The notes under the pieces were generated by a model that had not been told where the DNA came from, made no database searches, and saw nothing but the letters and a program-made list of their open reading frames with translations. 64,000 nt of DNA from Burhinus oedicnemus (taxonomy: Eukaryota > Chordata > Aves > Charadriiformes > Burhinidae), in the NCBI GenBank assembly GCA_008921705.1, contig VFFE01007638.1, forward strand, positions 888,328 to 952,327, read 5' to 3'. The position numbers and the translations under genes were made by a program. Numbering within the stretch: the stretch's first letter is position 1; every line of letters begins with the position of its first letter. Shown here one piece after another: positions 1 through 12,810 of the stretch.

Positions 1-979
1 CATTACAGGTATTTTTGAGCCTGGCTCAGTGCAGGAGACTGGACCAACCAATCTCTGCAGCCTTTTTCAATCACACATTCCAGTTGATTAACAAAATAAT
101 TTGCAGTGTATTTTACAGAGTTATACGTGTGTGTATGTACACATAAATATTGTGTATAACATAAATTATTTATTTGTACAACATATGAAATAGTAAAATA
201 ATTCAACATTTTTCATCTAGTGGCTGGGCTTCCTGATTCCAAAGTTAAGTTGGCAAGAAACACCAATATGTAAATGAGAAAATAATTTTGAATAAATCCA
301 GCTTATAAGGGTCATTACAAGTACATGTGTGCAGGTTAGTTTGTTAAATTTTGTCCTAAAAGTCAGTGATATTTATTAATAAACCTATGAATTTTTATAC
401 CATTTGTAAATGTACAAATAACATTCCCTGATTTTCATCTTAACTTTAACTTTTCTGTTATCTTTTTAAATATGAATGTCTAAATACAGAGCATACAAAA
501 AGAAAATACCTTTGAGGTGGGCAGTCAAACCTAGATCAGGTCATTATAACCTCTATTTCTGTTAATTAGGCAGTGGGTGTCCTGTGGCCTTCTGACATTC
601 ATGCCAATATCATTAGCCAGCTATGTTTCTCTGTGACAGCCATATCACTACTGTTAGACTCAGTCTCAAACTGGATATTTGCATTTGTTTTTCTCTTGCC
701 ATCCTCTATTGAGAAGTAAAACTTCGGAGGAATAAGATACCTTCATTCTAAAATAGCCTGGGAAGTTCTTTTTCAGCTTACCTGTCTCTGAACATGTCGT
801 CAGATTTTCATATGCTCCATGCCATTGCAGGGCCCTGAAGCAGCAACCAGCGGTGATACCTTCATCGCGTTAAATGCAGAACAAGGTAAGCCTAGTCTCG
901 GAGAGCTACAGTCCTAGCAAAAGGTGGCAAGTGAATGAAACACACAGATGTAAGGCAAAATTAACCAGCATCTCTGGGT
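1..979. other. Unique A+T-rich noncoding DNA
   Basis: I see no gene, RNA or recognisable repeat here. Reading frames are short and broken on both strands. The only local structure is a small alternating TG/TA patch near 123-142. It is consistent with intron or intergenic sequence. Confidence 0.6.
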
Positions 980-1011
980 GACTGAAATCATTACAGACTG
1001 AAATCATTATG
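980..1011. repeat. Tandem duplication of a 16-bp unit
   Basis: Two adjacent copies of a 16-mer beginning GACTGAAATCATTA (980-995 and 996-1011) differ only at the last two bases. This is typical of a small slippage or end-joining duplication. Confidence 0.85.
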
Positions 1012-2430
1012 AGTACCTGATAAACAAAATAGCCCAAGTTGGAATTCTTAGGATTTGTAGGAAGGAGAAGTTGGAGACTTTATTATGTACAAAAGAATTG
1101 ACTTTATCCGTAACTGGAGGATATGCACATATGTTTAGCCTGAAAAATTTGATTCACAGCCAAAAATTAAAAAAGAAAATGTTTCAGAAGACAAATAACC
1201 AGTTTTGGACCACAAGTGATTGCCATGGTCATTTAATTTAACCAATGTAGCCCAGTGTATAAAAATTTCCACCTGATAAATAGGTAGATATTAGAGCAAT
1301 CTGAAGTATCTCCAGTCACTTCTAACTTTTATAGGAAATAACACAGTTTGGAGATTTCTAAATACATGGACACCTGCCCGTAGTTAAGAAATATAAGAAA
1401 ATACAAGGAAAATACTTTTCCCAGAGCATTGTGAAATGTTTCTGTCTTCGTTAAGGCTAAAAATGTTCCTGACCTATTTTTTAAAATACCATCACCACAT
1501 ACATACTGCTAAAGTAGCAGAAAAAATAAATGTGTTCCCTTGGATGCAGAGTGCATGTAAAAGCTTTTATGTGTTTAAAAGGCTTTCTTTTAGATGATGT
1601 TTAATAAATGCAGAATATGGGAAAGGCAGAATTCCCTTCTTCCCCACTCGCCTTCATAGTCAAGATAATAAAAAGGTTTCCTATAGAAATAAGCTACAAT
1701 AGCTTCCAAGAGCGCAATGACTTTGTAGACAAATGCACAGTCATAACACACAATAGTTCACATTCAACACTGGACGCAATAATTATTTTAATGAGAAAGA
1801 TAATGGCTAGTCAGGACGCTGGAGCTAGTCCCTTACTATATTAGAGAAATGTTTTGTGAATTTAAAATTTATCATAGGCAGCCCCCCAGACAGTGAAGGA
1901 AAGAGCTTACGCTCAGTGACCTGACAGTTACCGTATCTGGTGTGTAGAGCACAATGGGCCCCGAGCATCGTCCCATGTGTCAAGTAAAGAACTCTGAATC
2001 AGAGCGTTCCAGCAGAATATTAGTTCTTTAAATTAGTGTTATGTCCTAACATTGCTACAGAAACTGCACCACACTGAAAGGATTAATTCAGGTATAGTCC
2101 AATGAACGTGTACAGAAATTCACCCTATTTAGCTAAATGAAGTCTCATTATGCTCACACATTTAGTGAATGCTCTTAAAAATCTATTTGTGGTGCACCTT
2201 AAGTAGTCATCTGTGATTATGAAGAGAAGATAGCAATGCTGCTAGCTCCACGTGATACCATTTTATTTGTTTTGTAGAGGACTAAACGACTGCTGTTGGA
2301 AAAAGCAGTGGCCATTCAGAACAAAATCTAGCATTCAGACAAAGTTTTTGTTTCTTTTTACTTTTCCTTTCATTCACTAACAAACTGCGAAAAAATTATT
2401 TCACTGTTTTTCATTATAGGAAGATATATC
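1012..2430. other. Unique noncoding DNA
   Basis: Nothing recognisable is seen. The longest open frame (78 codons, + strand, 1608-1844) has no domain and no splice-site context, and fits chance in A+T-rich DNA. Confidence 0.6.
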
Positions 2431-2675
2431 ATGGTGGATCCAACAATACAAGAGAGGCAAGACTGCTGTTGCTGCTCTGCGCTCCCAGATGCAACCAGGC
2501 TGACGATGTATTCCCAGCAGGCACGTGCACACACAGCACACACGTACAGTACATATATACGTATATACAGTTGCTGGCACCATGGACACGCAAGCCCTCT
2601 CACCTGTGGTCTGACTCCAGTCGCTGCACTCACACCCGTACACACACATGCACACGGAACAGAGGAGCCCTCTAA
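2431..2675. repeat. CA-rich, alternating purine-pyrimidine patch
   Basis: An imperfect patch of CACA/ACGTAC/TATATACG tracts lies in a locally more GC-rich stretch. Three overlapping frames stay open across it (up to 110 codons, + strand). Their translations are low complexity (repeated His/Thr/Tyr/Cys), so they follow from base composition and do not indicate a protein. The alternating tract could favour Z-DNA. Confidence 0.5.
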
Positions 2676-4210
2676 CCCAGGAAAGAGGAAGGAATTTAAT
2701 AAACTGATAAGCCAGATTGTGCTGGTCAGGAGCAGGGCATGGCCAGATGAGTGTACTGACTAACTATTTACAGCACAAGTACCCCTTTCTGTCCCCTTAG
2801 TGCTCTGTTTTCCCACACTTGTTCCTCCCCAAATCACCTCACCTTAGCCCATCCTTTTTTCTACTTTTGGTTTCTCCTTTAAGCATCCTGTAATAAATCC
2901 TGCATAATCCCAAACTGCTCTTCCCCTGCATCCCGTAATGTGTCCCGCTCCTAGGCAGCAATTAGTCTGAAAGGCGATCTGGAGAGTTCTTCCAGATGAC
3001 TCATCTTGATGGGTTTTATGCCTGAACCATGGAACTGATGGCTCTGCTGGGACAGCCTTGAGAGGGGCCCAGACAAGATGCTTGCTCTGTGGAGGTCTGT
3101 AATTTGGGTCCTATCTGCCCTGTGCTCCGCTGGGTTTGCAGAGATGGGCCTTTGGTGGTGTGATGGCCCCTGTAATGGGTCATTGTCTCTCAGAGCTCCT
3201 CTGTGGATCAGACAGTCTTTATCACATAACCTAAGACTTTTGAACTACAAGATCCAGTGAATCATCATGTGTGTAAGCATACTTCAATGTAATCCACTTG
3301 AATTTCCAAAACTTTTTGAAAAGGCTCCTCACCAAAGACTCTTGAAGAAACTAAACTGTCTTTGGATAAGAGGAATAATCATGTCTTGGATTATTACATG
3401 ATTAAAAGGTAGAAATTAGGTGGCTGATTTTCACAAAGGTCACCAGTGGAGAAGTATGTGAATAGTGAGGTGACAAATTTACAAAATAAACAATATTTTC
3501 CAGAACTATCTCCACTAAAACACAGGTAGAAGATGAATGGGCAATAAAATTGCAGGTGACATTGGTAAATGCAATGGAATCCTGACGGTGCAAACAAACT
3601 GATGGACTCAGATTAGGTGTTACTGGGCTCAAGAAAGAGATTTTGACACCCCCTGTGACAGATCCCTGTTGCTCCATTAGCACGATGGTGAAGAAAACAG
3701 AATTTTAGTAACTATGAGAAAAAAAGAAAACCAATAAAAATAGAAAATACCGTTATGCTACTGTATAAATGCATGGTACATATTCCTCTGGAGTAATGCA
3801 CAATTCTCTTATTATTCTACTTCGAGAAGGATATAGTGATACGGAGAATGGGATGCATCTATGTAGCCAAATAATTTTGATCCCTTTTTCATTACAGTAT
3901 ACAGAACTCCTTATCTTCTGCACTGAGTGCACATTGTTATTGGGCTCTCCCTTTTGTAATGAACAAACTAGTTCCTTCCAAAGTAAACCTGAATAAGGTT
4001 CTGAGACCACTTCAGGAAACACTATAGGCTGTATGCTGAAAACTGTACAGGGCTTGTCTCCCAGCAGCTGAAATAGTCTTTCGATGCTGTCTGAATAGAA
4101 CTTGCCCCTGCAAATACTTCTCATGCTTTCCAGGCATGTCTTAGATCGTGACTCATAAAGTTATGGTGTAAAACCAAATTTGTGACCAGTTACACCTCTG
4201 CTTCTGACAT
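2676..4210. other. Unique noncoding DNA with a moderately GC-richer part
   Basis: Bases 2925-3235 are visibly richer in G+C than the surroundings, but no CpG island, splice signal or repeat is evident. A 123-codon minus-strand frame (3753-4124) has no family resemblance that I can recognise and is treated as chance. Confidence 0.5.
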
Positions 4211-4290
4211 AGGAGGAGCAGGAAGTTGGGCTCAATGATCCTTATGGATCCCTTCCAACTTGAGGTATTCTATGGTTATATGATTCTATA
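4211..4290 (+). mobile_element. CR1 LINE 3'-tail fragment
   Basis: About 80 bp match the end of avian CR1 elements. There is a GGAAGTTGGGCTCAATGATC-type stretch, then the CCCTTCCAACTTGAGGTATT segment, then the terminal octamer-like run TTCTATGGTTATATGATTCTAT. Only the extreme 3' end is present, as expected for a heavily 5'-truncated LINE copy. Octamer units have drifted, so the copy is old. Confidence 0.85.
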
Positions 4291-7200
4291 GCATAGTTAA
4301 TGAGTGAGTTAACAAGTGTGTGGCTAAGTGTGAACCATTGGATAAACGGGAAGCAAAAAGGAGACCTAGTTCAGAAAGAGAGTGGACAAAATTATAGGGA
4401 TTAGACCATTCATGATTCTGCATCACTGCTATCTTCAGTTCAGGGGACCCCTGACTGATGACTTCCAAAAGCTCTGGTGGTACATTACGGAAAAATCACT
4501 GAATAGATAGCTTTTTTCCCACACTCTTTCCCTAAGCATCTGTTTTCTGAACCATGATCTTGGACATTAAATCTGATGCATTACATCAATTATATTTTTG
4601 CCCTTTAATTCAGAGGGATTTAAAGGCAATATTGGAAAAATAAGGGACTTCAGTGATCCTTTCTTTGGAATGGAAAACATGTTAGTATGGAATCTATGTG
4701 GGGGAGAGAGGAAATCCAGCTGGACTGTCTACATAAATTCTACAAGGGAAGGGGGGGAACGAACAATATGCCTTTTCCTTTTGTAACTTCTGTGCTTTTT
4801 TCAACCTTTATCCAGTCGCAGTGTGACACTCCCACAAGTATACTTTCAAGTACTGAAAGGACGCACACTAGGATAACTTCACATGACTGCATATTCAAAA
4901 GAATCATTATGTGACAACAACCAATAAGTATTCTGAAAACATTTTACTGTGATATATGCATATAAGAGAAGCCATTGAGAAAGCACTTATAAAATAAATC
5001 ATTCTAACTCCTACCTTCCTATTTCATCTTTAGATTTCTAACACCTAAGAAGAAATCATCGTACTTCTAGAAAAGAATGCTGTAGGAGATAGCCACCATA
5101 AAAGGACTCATTACATGCTCATTTAAAAAAAATAGCATTGACTTTTATGCCTCCAATGTAGGAGGTACTGTGAAGAATCTGCAATTACTCGCATGTGAAG
5201 AGATGTCCATTTTCCCACTTCGATTACTGATTTGAAAACTACAGTGGTTTTCATGCTGGAGTGCGTGTTAAAAAACAATGGCCCGTATTTGGTTACTTGA
5301 ATGGGAAATTAAAAGCAGAATCAGAGGATAAAATTGAAATGTGTCTCTGTTATCTTCCTTAGCACCATGATGCGAAGAATAAATACCAGCTTTTACAGAA
5401 TTCAAACACTTACTGTAAAGGCTCACAAAAAATAAGCAAACCAAAAAGACAGAAAAGAATGACCAGGACACCCCTTACTTGAAAAACTTGAAGGAATCTT
5501 GGTTTTCAAGCAAGCATTTATGCCCAGCCTCTGAGATTCTTAATCCTTCGAAATACCTTATGCTAGTATTAATTTTTATATTAGTTATTTCTTTCCTTCT
5601 AGTTTATGCACTGCTATTCTGTTATTCTTAATAATACACACATACCACACATAATGTATACTTAGAAATATATATTACAGATACGAAAAACATTTTTAAA
5701 ATCTAAAAGAACCCAAACATTTGATAGCTTATAGGCCAAGTCCCAAAATGTAAGTGCAGCCTGTACCAACACTCAGGGTGGTAATCCGTGGAGAGTATGT
5801 AACCTGTAGTTAGCAAAGGAGTCATGAGAAGTATCCAAGGGCTAACTGCTACCTCTGCAAAAGGATGCAAGGAAGATTTAATCACACTATAGATTTAGCA
5901 GGAATTAGAGTTTTAGAGAACTCACTTAAAAAACTAAGAGCTGCCTTTTCATCATGTCAAGTACCTAAAGAAGTAATTAACAGCTTTTTTAAAAGTACTT
6001 GGGAGGGTGGACGTTTAAAGGAGACCTGTATCAACAGAATTTCAGCATTTAATATCCTGATGTACTTTTGAGCATCCCAGTGAGGCCTTCCTGCATCTCT
6101 CATACCCAAGACCATTTAAACTCAAGTTTTATATTACTTATAAGGGTAAAAGGATGAAGTGACACAAGGAGAAAAAGAGTCTGTTTATTCCAAACAAACT
6201 TATTTCCTTAGAGAAATTGAGCCTGTAAATGGATAAAGATAAGTCAGGTTTAACATAGCTGCAGACAACCATTACAGTGAATGTAACTGGAGTTCAGCTG
6301 AAACATTTATAACACGCATAAGAAATTATCCGTTTTTCTCTCTTCTCTTTTACATGAAAAGAATGTCCCCCTTCTACTCAGTGACTGCTGCTGTTTTATT
6401 TTTGCTTGTGTTTAGAACAGTGCAAAGACGTACAGACTTGCATGCTTTCTCACGGATGCTTGCCTTTGTTCTTGTTTGTTTTGTTGTTCAATTAATATCA
6501 AACAAAGGTCAATCTGACAAAGTATATGGTTGGTGTTTGCGTATGGAAAAACATAATGGAAAACTTGTAGTAACAGGAGTCCCATGTGCCAAAGAAAATG
6601 TTAAAAAGCCTCTCCTTAGTGACAAAGTGAGCTTCATTTGTACTGCATAAGTACCCTACTACAAAAGCAGTCTTGGACTTCCATGGGACTACTATGAATA
6701 TGTTTATAATATGATTAGGCAGGCAAAGCGCTCCTAAAGTGCTGCATCACTAGTCTTGTGACTGTTATACTGCTGTAGTGGGACCTCTTAGACTTCTAGT
6801 GGGCTGAAATAGCACTACTTATAAGTGTACTTATATCTTACTTAAAATGAAGAGAATCTTGCTGGCTGATGGCATGAGGCTTGAAGAATGATATTAGTGT
6901 TACAAATAGTGACAGATTTTTACTCACTTTACTTCTGTGACTCAAATGGCAGCGTTACTTTGCAATTTTTGAATCCCATGGAATAGAGTTCAACATAAAT
7001 CCCTGTTTGCCAAAAAATAGAGAACATTTACTGATCAAACAGATTAATTTAATGCACATTTGTGAACCACTAATATGGTATTCTTCTGGGGGGCTGTGGA
7101 AGTATTGCTGTGGGACTACCAGCCATGGTGCTACACCACAACTGTTAGAATTTCTGGAGACTTCTAGATTTGCATTTTCTTTGTAGTTTCATTAACATAA

Positions 7201-7390
7201 TTGGAAAACAGACTTAATTAGTGTTTTAGCACTATTCATTTTGTGGTTTGTTGTGGGTTTTTTTTGATTCCTAAAAAGATGTTTTTTCACTGGGGTAAGA
7301 TATCGAGCTGGCAACCTTGAAAAATTTACCTTTCTTTGCAACTACACAATGAGTATATGTAAGGCTACTAAAAAAACCAGGTTTACTGGC
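4291..7390. other. Unique noncoding DNA
   Basis: No gene or repeat is recognised. A 98-codon + frame (6354-6650) begins with a hydrophobic stretch that resembles a signal anchor, but no family match is evident and nothing supports expression. Bases 5865-6000 read as unusually balanced, complex sequence and might be conserved, with no specific evidence. Confidence 0.5.
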
Positions 7391-7445
7391 TGGGATGGGG
7401 GGTGGTTTGGTTTTTTTTTTTTCTGGGTTTTTTTTTTTTTTTCCT
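7391..7445. repeat. G/T-rich low-complexity tract
   Basis: Runs of G (including a six-G run at 7397-7402) alternate with long T runs on the + strand. This gives a strongly strand-asymmetric G/T tract with no other content. Confidence 0.8.
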
Positions 7446-9386
7446 GTTTGTTGATCTGTCATGGCAGATCTTGTTCTAAGTTCCTAAATGTGTGATGCTT
7501 TAAAGACCTACGTACGGCTACATTCTACACTGACTGCTAAACAGGAAATTTCAGAAAAGTGCACCTTTTAAGGTCTCTCAAATCAGGCACACAAAACCAT
7601 TACTGCTCTAAAAGAATGAGCTGTTATTCCTAGGAGTGGGATGACAGCAGGTATTTTTATGCTTCTCCTCTCCATGACATCCTGTGTTTAGTATTATCCC
7701 ATGTCTTATGTTCTTGAAGGTTTGTAGACCATACAAGTATATTGTTCTAATGGAATACTGCTGAAGAAATAGTCCTCAAAATGTTGTGTATCTCCATCAA
7801 AACCTTTATCCACAGTTCAGTTTATTATTTTTGTATTTCTGTTTTTCCTCTGAGTTTTTTTTTTTCTTCTGACCAAACCAATCTTGGCAAATTAAAATGT
7901 TTTTCCTGTTTTTCACAGCAGCTTTGCCTTTACACACAAAACTGTCAGTTGGTGTCACATATGATGACTTTACTGATCCACCAGAACCATGACTGAGATT
8001 GTCTGCTTATCTTATGCAGGACTTCAAGCAACCAACAGATGTTAAAAAATCTAAGTTACTTATTACTCCATCAGATATAAATTAGTGACCTAAAGGCAAA
8101 AGACTGTTTATCCCTCTACACTTCTTCTTTGTCATTTAGTTCTTCTATTGAAATTCATTTATTTCTGTAATGGAAAAATAATTTTTGCAAAGGAAAACCA
8201 AATGTAACTATCACAGCAGTAAAAGTGAAAGAAAAATTAGTCCACTTACAAAGGTACTTTATTATTTTATTGGCTCAGTAAATGATATGACCTCCAAAAC
8301 ATCAGTTGTAAAGGATGCTGAGGACTTGAACATAAAATGGTAAACAAAAGCAACAAGACATTTGCAAACGTTTGCAGCAGATAACTGACATCACCCAAAT
8401 ACTTCCGCTGTGGTCCTCTTAGCCTTATCCGGACAGTAATGTATGACTAAAATTTAGATTCCTAATGAAGTAGTCATTTAACATAGATGCATAAAATCCT
8501 CATGCAGACAGATTAGGTGTCTTTCAAAGCCTTCAGGAAGATTGCTTCTGGCTAACTCAGATACCTAAACAAGTCAACACAATGCTTGAATTGAAAGACT
8601 TTACTTGAGAAAAGATTTTAGTTTCTCGTATGAGACCTTTAATTTTTTCATTCTGATTTTGTGTAGATATGATCTAACCCACGTTTTGCTTGTAGAAATA
8701 AATTGAAGTTAATTTAAGAACTTAACCACAATGCCAAAATATTACAGTATCTGTAGTAATCCATGGTCTTTTAGGATATTCCTTTCACTGCTCCAGATGA
8801 TTAGTGTATCTGTTTATGAGACTGCAACTTATGTCAGTTGTTGTTACATAGGAAATTTTAGATTTCCTCTCTTTAGGAATTAGGTAGTATCACATTTGCT
8901 GAAATAGAAAGGAAATTAATCAGGGCAAAAGGGATAGCTCCAATTTCTAAATCTTTCCCTGCATCTGTTAAATCCTTATATATTAGACTGAAGAGGTGGA
9001 TGACCACACAAAGAGTACTATTACTTAGGTGTGTTGGATTTGATGCTGAAGACCAAGTGCCAGATTTTCAGCAGGACTAAACTGCTATAGCTTCTTGGAA
9101 ACGAATCATAGTGGCTACAAAGACTGTAATAGCAGTGGGGACTGTGGGGAGAGAGCTGGCTGAGCAATGATAATCCAAGATGTCTCTTGTGAATGTTAGA
9201 GGGCAGCTTGTTAATCAGAAGTTGTTAAAACAGTTGTTTGAAATTTTGCCACTGGACAGGATCTTTCTAAGCAAATGAGTAATCCCGACAGTACTAATGA
9301 TACCAATTTATCACTGAGGTTCCGTTTGTGTGTTTTGTAGTTTCCAATCTGTTACAGGAAAATGGTGGTGGCTGGTTGAATGCTGC
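7446..9386. other. Unique noncoding DNA
   Basis: No gene or repeat was recognised on either strand. Frames are short. Confidence 0.6.
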
Positions 9387-9410
9387 TTTTTTTTTTTTTT
9401 TTCTTTTTTT
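9387..9410. repeat. Poly(T) tract
   Basis: T16, then C, then T7. It could be a simple homopolymer; no LINE or SINE body is visible on either side. Confidence 0.85.
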
Positions 9411-12400
9411 AATGAACATTTTAAGTACATAATTTTACTTCATTTGTGCCAGAAAATTGCCCAAACACCTTCATTAGAAATAAAGCAAATCTGTTCAATG
9501 CTATCTGAACAGCAGGCAATATATGCTTTATTGAACAGAAAAGCTTTAACAAACCTTATCCTGTACACATGTTTGTACTATCAAAGTCTGTTTATGTACT
9601 CGCAAGTTTAGGGAAAATATGGGTGCTGCTACATAATAAACAGTGTTTTGCTACCCTTCTTTTTTATCCAGGTGGTTGATTATATGGTATGGGATATTTT
9701 TGCAGGTGGTATAGAAAATCATATATACCAGCTGCTGCACCCACTGAGCAACACTTTGCTAAATGACACAACACCGATCACATATAACAGCATCTAATGA
9801 CTCTAGAGTGGTATCTTTACTAGATGTATCTTTTTCTCATTGGGAAAGAGCCTTCAAAAAGACTTTTACCTGCCTCTGTTTTTCTTGTATGTTGTGTTGG
9901 GCAAAGGGGAAAAATATTCAGGAGAAACGTACGTGATTGAAAAGAAAAACCAAACCCACACAACAGTACAAAGCAAGCTAGAATAGCAAAGATGAACTGT
10001 GTGCTGGATGGCTTGGCATGCTGCCACTAACACTTGGCATAACTCACTTGCTGCTGGCACTGGAGATGTTAGATGTACTAGCCACTGAGCCCCTGCTATA
10101 AGCACTTTACTATGTAGAATCAATATCGACATACTGCATAAACAACTGGATGAACCTTGTACAAAAATGATAGCAAATAGCATTTCAATCATCTCACATA
10201 AATCTGAAAATATAATAGTGCTTGACATTACTATTAGTATTGTATCTGAAGGCCCTGATTATCACTGAGCAGTATTAAATTTAGTCTATCGAACATCAGT
10301 CCTGTGCTTGCTTTGCCGATGAGTATGATTGGTGTGAAGAAAGTAACAGTACAAAAATTCTTTTCAGCTGATATCTTATGCAAGGACATCCAGGGTATTT
10401 GTTGCTATTTGTGCAATTAACAGTCATATTGATCACTTGCTTATTTCAGTTAATAGTGGATAAGCTGTCTGCTTCCCATCCCTGTTGTAATTGATGAAAA
10501 CAGACATTAACTATTGCTAGAACAACATAACTGTTTCTTTACCTCCTTTACTTCTTGTTCTGAAGCATGGGGTATGTTAGAAAATGGTCAGGTTTTGTCC
10601 TGGAGTGGCCAGTAGATCAAGAACTTTTCATAGCTGAATGGCACAAGTTTGTAGTAGAAAGACTATCATTGCTTACATTTTCTCCCTAACTTTGGTAGAA
10701 GAAGTAATATTTTTGAGAAAAAGATTCCCCAGGCTTGGATTCCCTGAAATTCCTTGTATTTTAGATAATGCCAACACTGCCTCTGTCTCATAAAAACCAG
10801 CATGGTTGCTTCTTTCTCATGAAACATGGTTATAACACAACCCAACAATATAACGGGTTTTGTGTGAAAGACATGTGAGATCACACACTTGTGCCACAAC
10901 TCCAAGTTCTTGAAGTCGAAGGCTGTGCTCCAAATCCTCTAAATCCATCTAAACGTGTGGACTCTTTTACTCGGTTGGAAGCTGTCAAATCACTGAAGAA
11001 GATTTAAGCTACCACATGCAGTATTGCTTCCTGCTGTGGCTGATGAAGGAGATACACAGTAACTTTAGTGACATTATTATTTTCTTTCTGGTAATAAAGT
11101 GTCCTCTTCTGTGCAAAAAGAATGTGACATTCTCGCCAGTATTTTGCCATTGTTAAATGATATGCACAATTAAGCAATACTAACTCTGGGTAAGTTTTCT
11201 AAAAGAAGGAAGCAGACCTGCTTCACTTCTGGCATTACACTGGGCTGGGTGAATATAATGAATGCAAACTGACATTGGCAAGGACAGAGACCGATGAAAT
11301 AGGTGGACTGTGTGGTGTACATGTCTTTACATTTCTAAAATTTATGAAATGGAGGGGAAAAGACTATTCTCAAATTATTCAGATTAATTTAAAAAAAGGA
11401 GAGTAAGGGAAAGGAAGCAGCATATATAAATATACACTCGTTTACATGAAACTAAGTAGTAAAAGGTGCTTGAACTTCTCCTGATTCTGGCCACCCTTTA
11501 TTTTGTTTAGCTCTCTGAGACCTTATCTTTTTCCCTTTTTTTTTTTTTTTTTCTTTCTCCCTTGCTGCCACTAACAGTCCTTTCAGGAGCATGTTGACAG
11601 CTTTGAGCTGACAGAGAATCATTATAATCAGTGTAGAAGATATAAAGGCACAATGAGAAAGGAATTCATGTTTACAGTAGTGGGGACCACACACTGTGAT
11701 AGTTTGCATTAGAAACTCAGCAGGGGGAGTATGAAAAGCTGTAGCATTATCGTAGATATGGGGACTTTTTGGTATGAATAGGTCGCGTGTGTTCAAGTAC
11801 CTGTCTAACATGTAACAATCACAAAATATTATCATATTCAGCAGAGCCATTATTGCTTCTACATTGAATATGTAGCCTCTTAATATTCCCCATGCTCTCA
11901 AAATATGAAAAAGATACAACCTCAAATAATGGATTCCCCTTAACAATGTCAGGAGTGCATTTCAGCATACATTCCCACAAAAAGGGGAGAGTGAGGCATA
12001 AACATGAATAGATCGAAACCACATGGAACAGGTATTATGTCAGAGCAAGGTTATTCCTTCAGGTAATTAAAAAACTTTAAGCCAAAATGCAGAAACAAAT
12101 GTCTGAAACAAAAAGAACAACCAAAGCTTTACCTCTAAGCTCTGAAAAAAAGTGGTTTTTAATGTCATAATGAGCAGAAGCTTATAGCAGCTCAAGACAG
12201 GTTCAAAAATCCAGGAAGTATTCTCTGGGGAGATACATACATGGAGCAAAGATTCAAGTCTGTGATAAGTCTCTGCAATTTTTTATTTCTTTCTTCTCTG
12301 TTTTTTACTTTGAGCTTATGAGATGAACTGTAGGCAGTTTGAAATTACAAACAAATCTCTAGGAGACAGAGATCAAGCAGCAGAAGTTTGACTCTAAGGT

Positions 12401-12540
12401 CCTTGTTACAGTAGCAAAAGCTACATTTTATCCCTGTTATTACACACAGCACCATGTTGGAAGAATGTTAAGGTTACACAGGAAGGCACTTAAAAGTTGA
12501 GAGATGTCAGAAGTATTTTTCAATTTTCCCCATGGAATGG
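9411..12540. other. Unique noncoding DNA with a poly(T) run
   Basis: A T17 run lies at 11536-11552. The longest non-repeat frame in the window (164 codons, minus strand, 11452-11946) crosses this run, which it reads as a poly-lysine segment. I see no domain, no promoter and no splice context, so I do not call a gene. It remains the first frame to test if expression data existed. Confidence 0.45.
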
Positions 12541-12810
12541 AGGGGTGTTGCTGTCTTCGTTTTACAAATGAGCAGCTCTAACAGACAAAGACTGAGGCCA
12601 AGGGATATGTTTATTTTGGATGCCCAAATGGAGATACCATGGACCTGATTGCCAGAGCACTTAGAATTTAGTGGAGTAGATTAAAACTACTTTAGGTTAG
12701 ACACCTAAATGGCTTGACATTAGACATCTTAAGCTAGTGGAGGTGAATCACAAAATCACAAAATCCCATCCTAAATTGTCAAAGTACATCTCCCATTGAC
12801 TTCAGAGTTA
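12541..12810 (-). repeat. Possible ancient MIR/L2-like and CR1-like relics
   Basis: The stretch near 12556-12600 reads TCTTCGTTTTACAAATGAG, then ACTGAGGCC. It resembles the reverse complement of the conserved MIR/L2 tail (consensus TTTTACAGATGAGGAAACTGAGG). Bases 12746-12770 (GAATCACAAAATCACAAAAT) resemble a degraded reversed CR1 terminal repeat, and CTCCCATTGACTTC (12791-12804) recurs in old sauropsid repeats. All matches are short and divergent. Confidence 0.25.

Noticed and set aside
2431..2763. 110-codon frame with a Cys cluster and His/Thr repeats
   Set aside because: It is explained by CA-rich and alternating low-complexity DNA that keeps several overlapping frames open.
3753..4124. 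123-codon minus-strand open frame
   Set aside because: No family resemblance and no supporting gene structure.
6354..6650. 98-codon frame with a hydrophobic start resembling a secreted or membrane peptide
   Set aside because: Hydrophobic residues are common in T-rich DNA frames, and no conserved cysteine pattern or family was recognised.
11452..11946. 164-codon minus-strand open frame, the longest outside CR1
   Set aside because: No recognisable domain, the poly-lysine part comes from a genomic poly(T) run, and there is no splice or promoter context. Frames of this size can occur by chance in 64 kb read in six frames.
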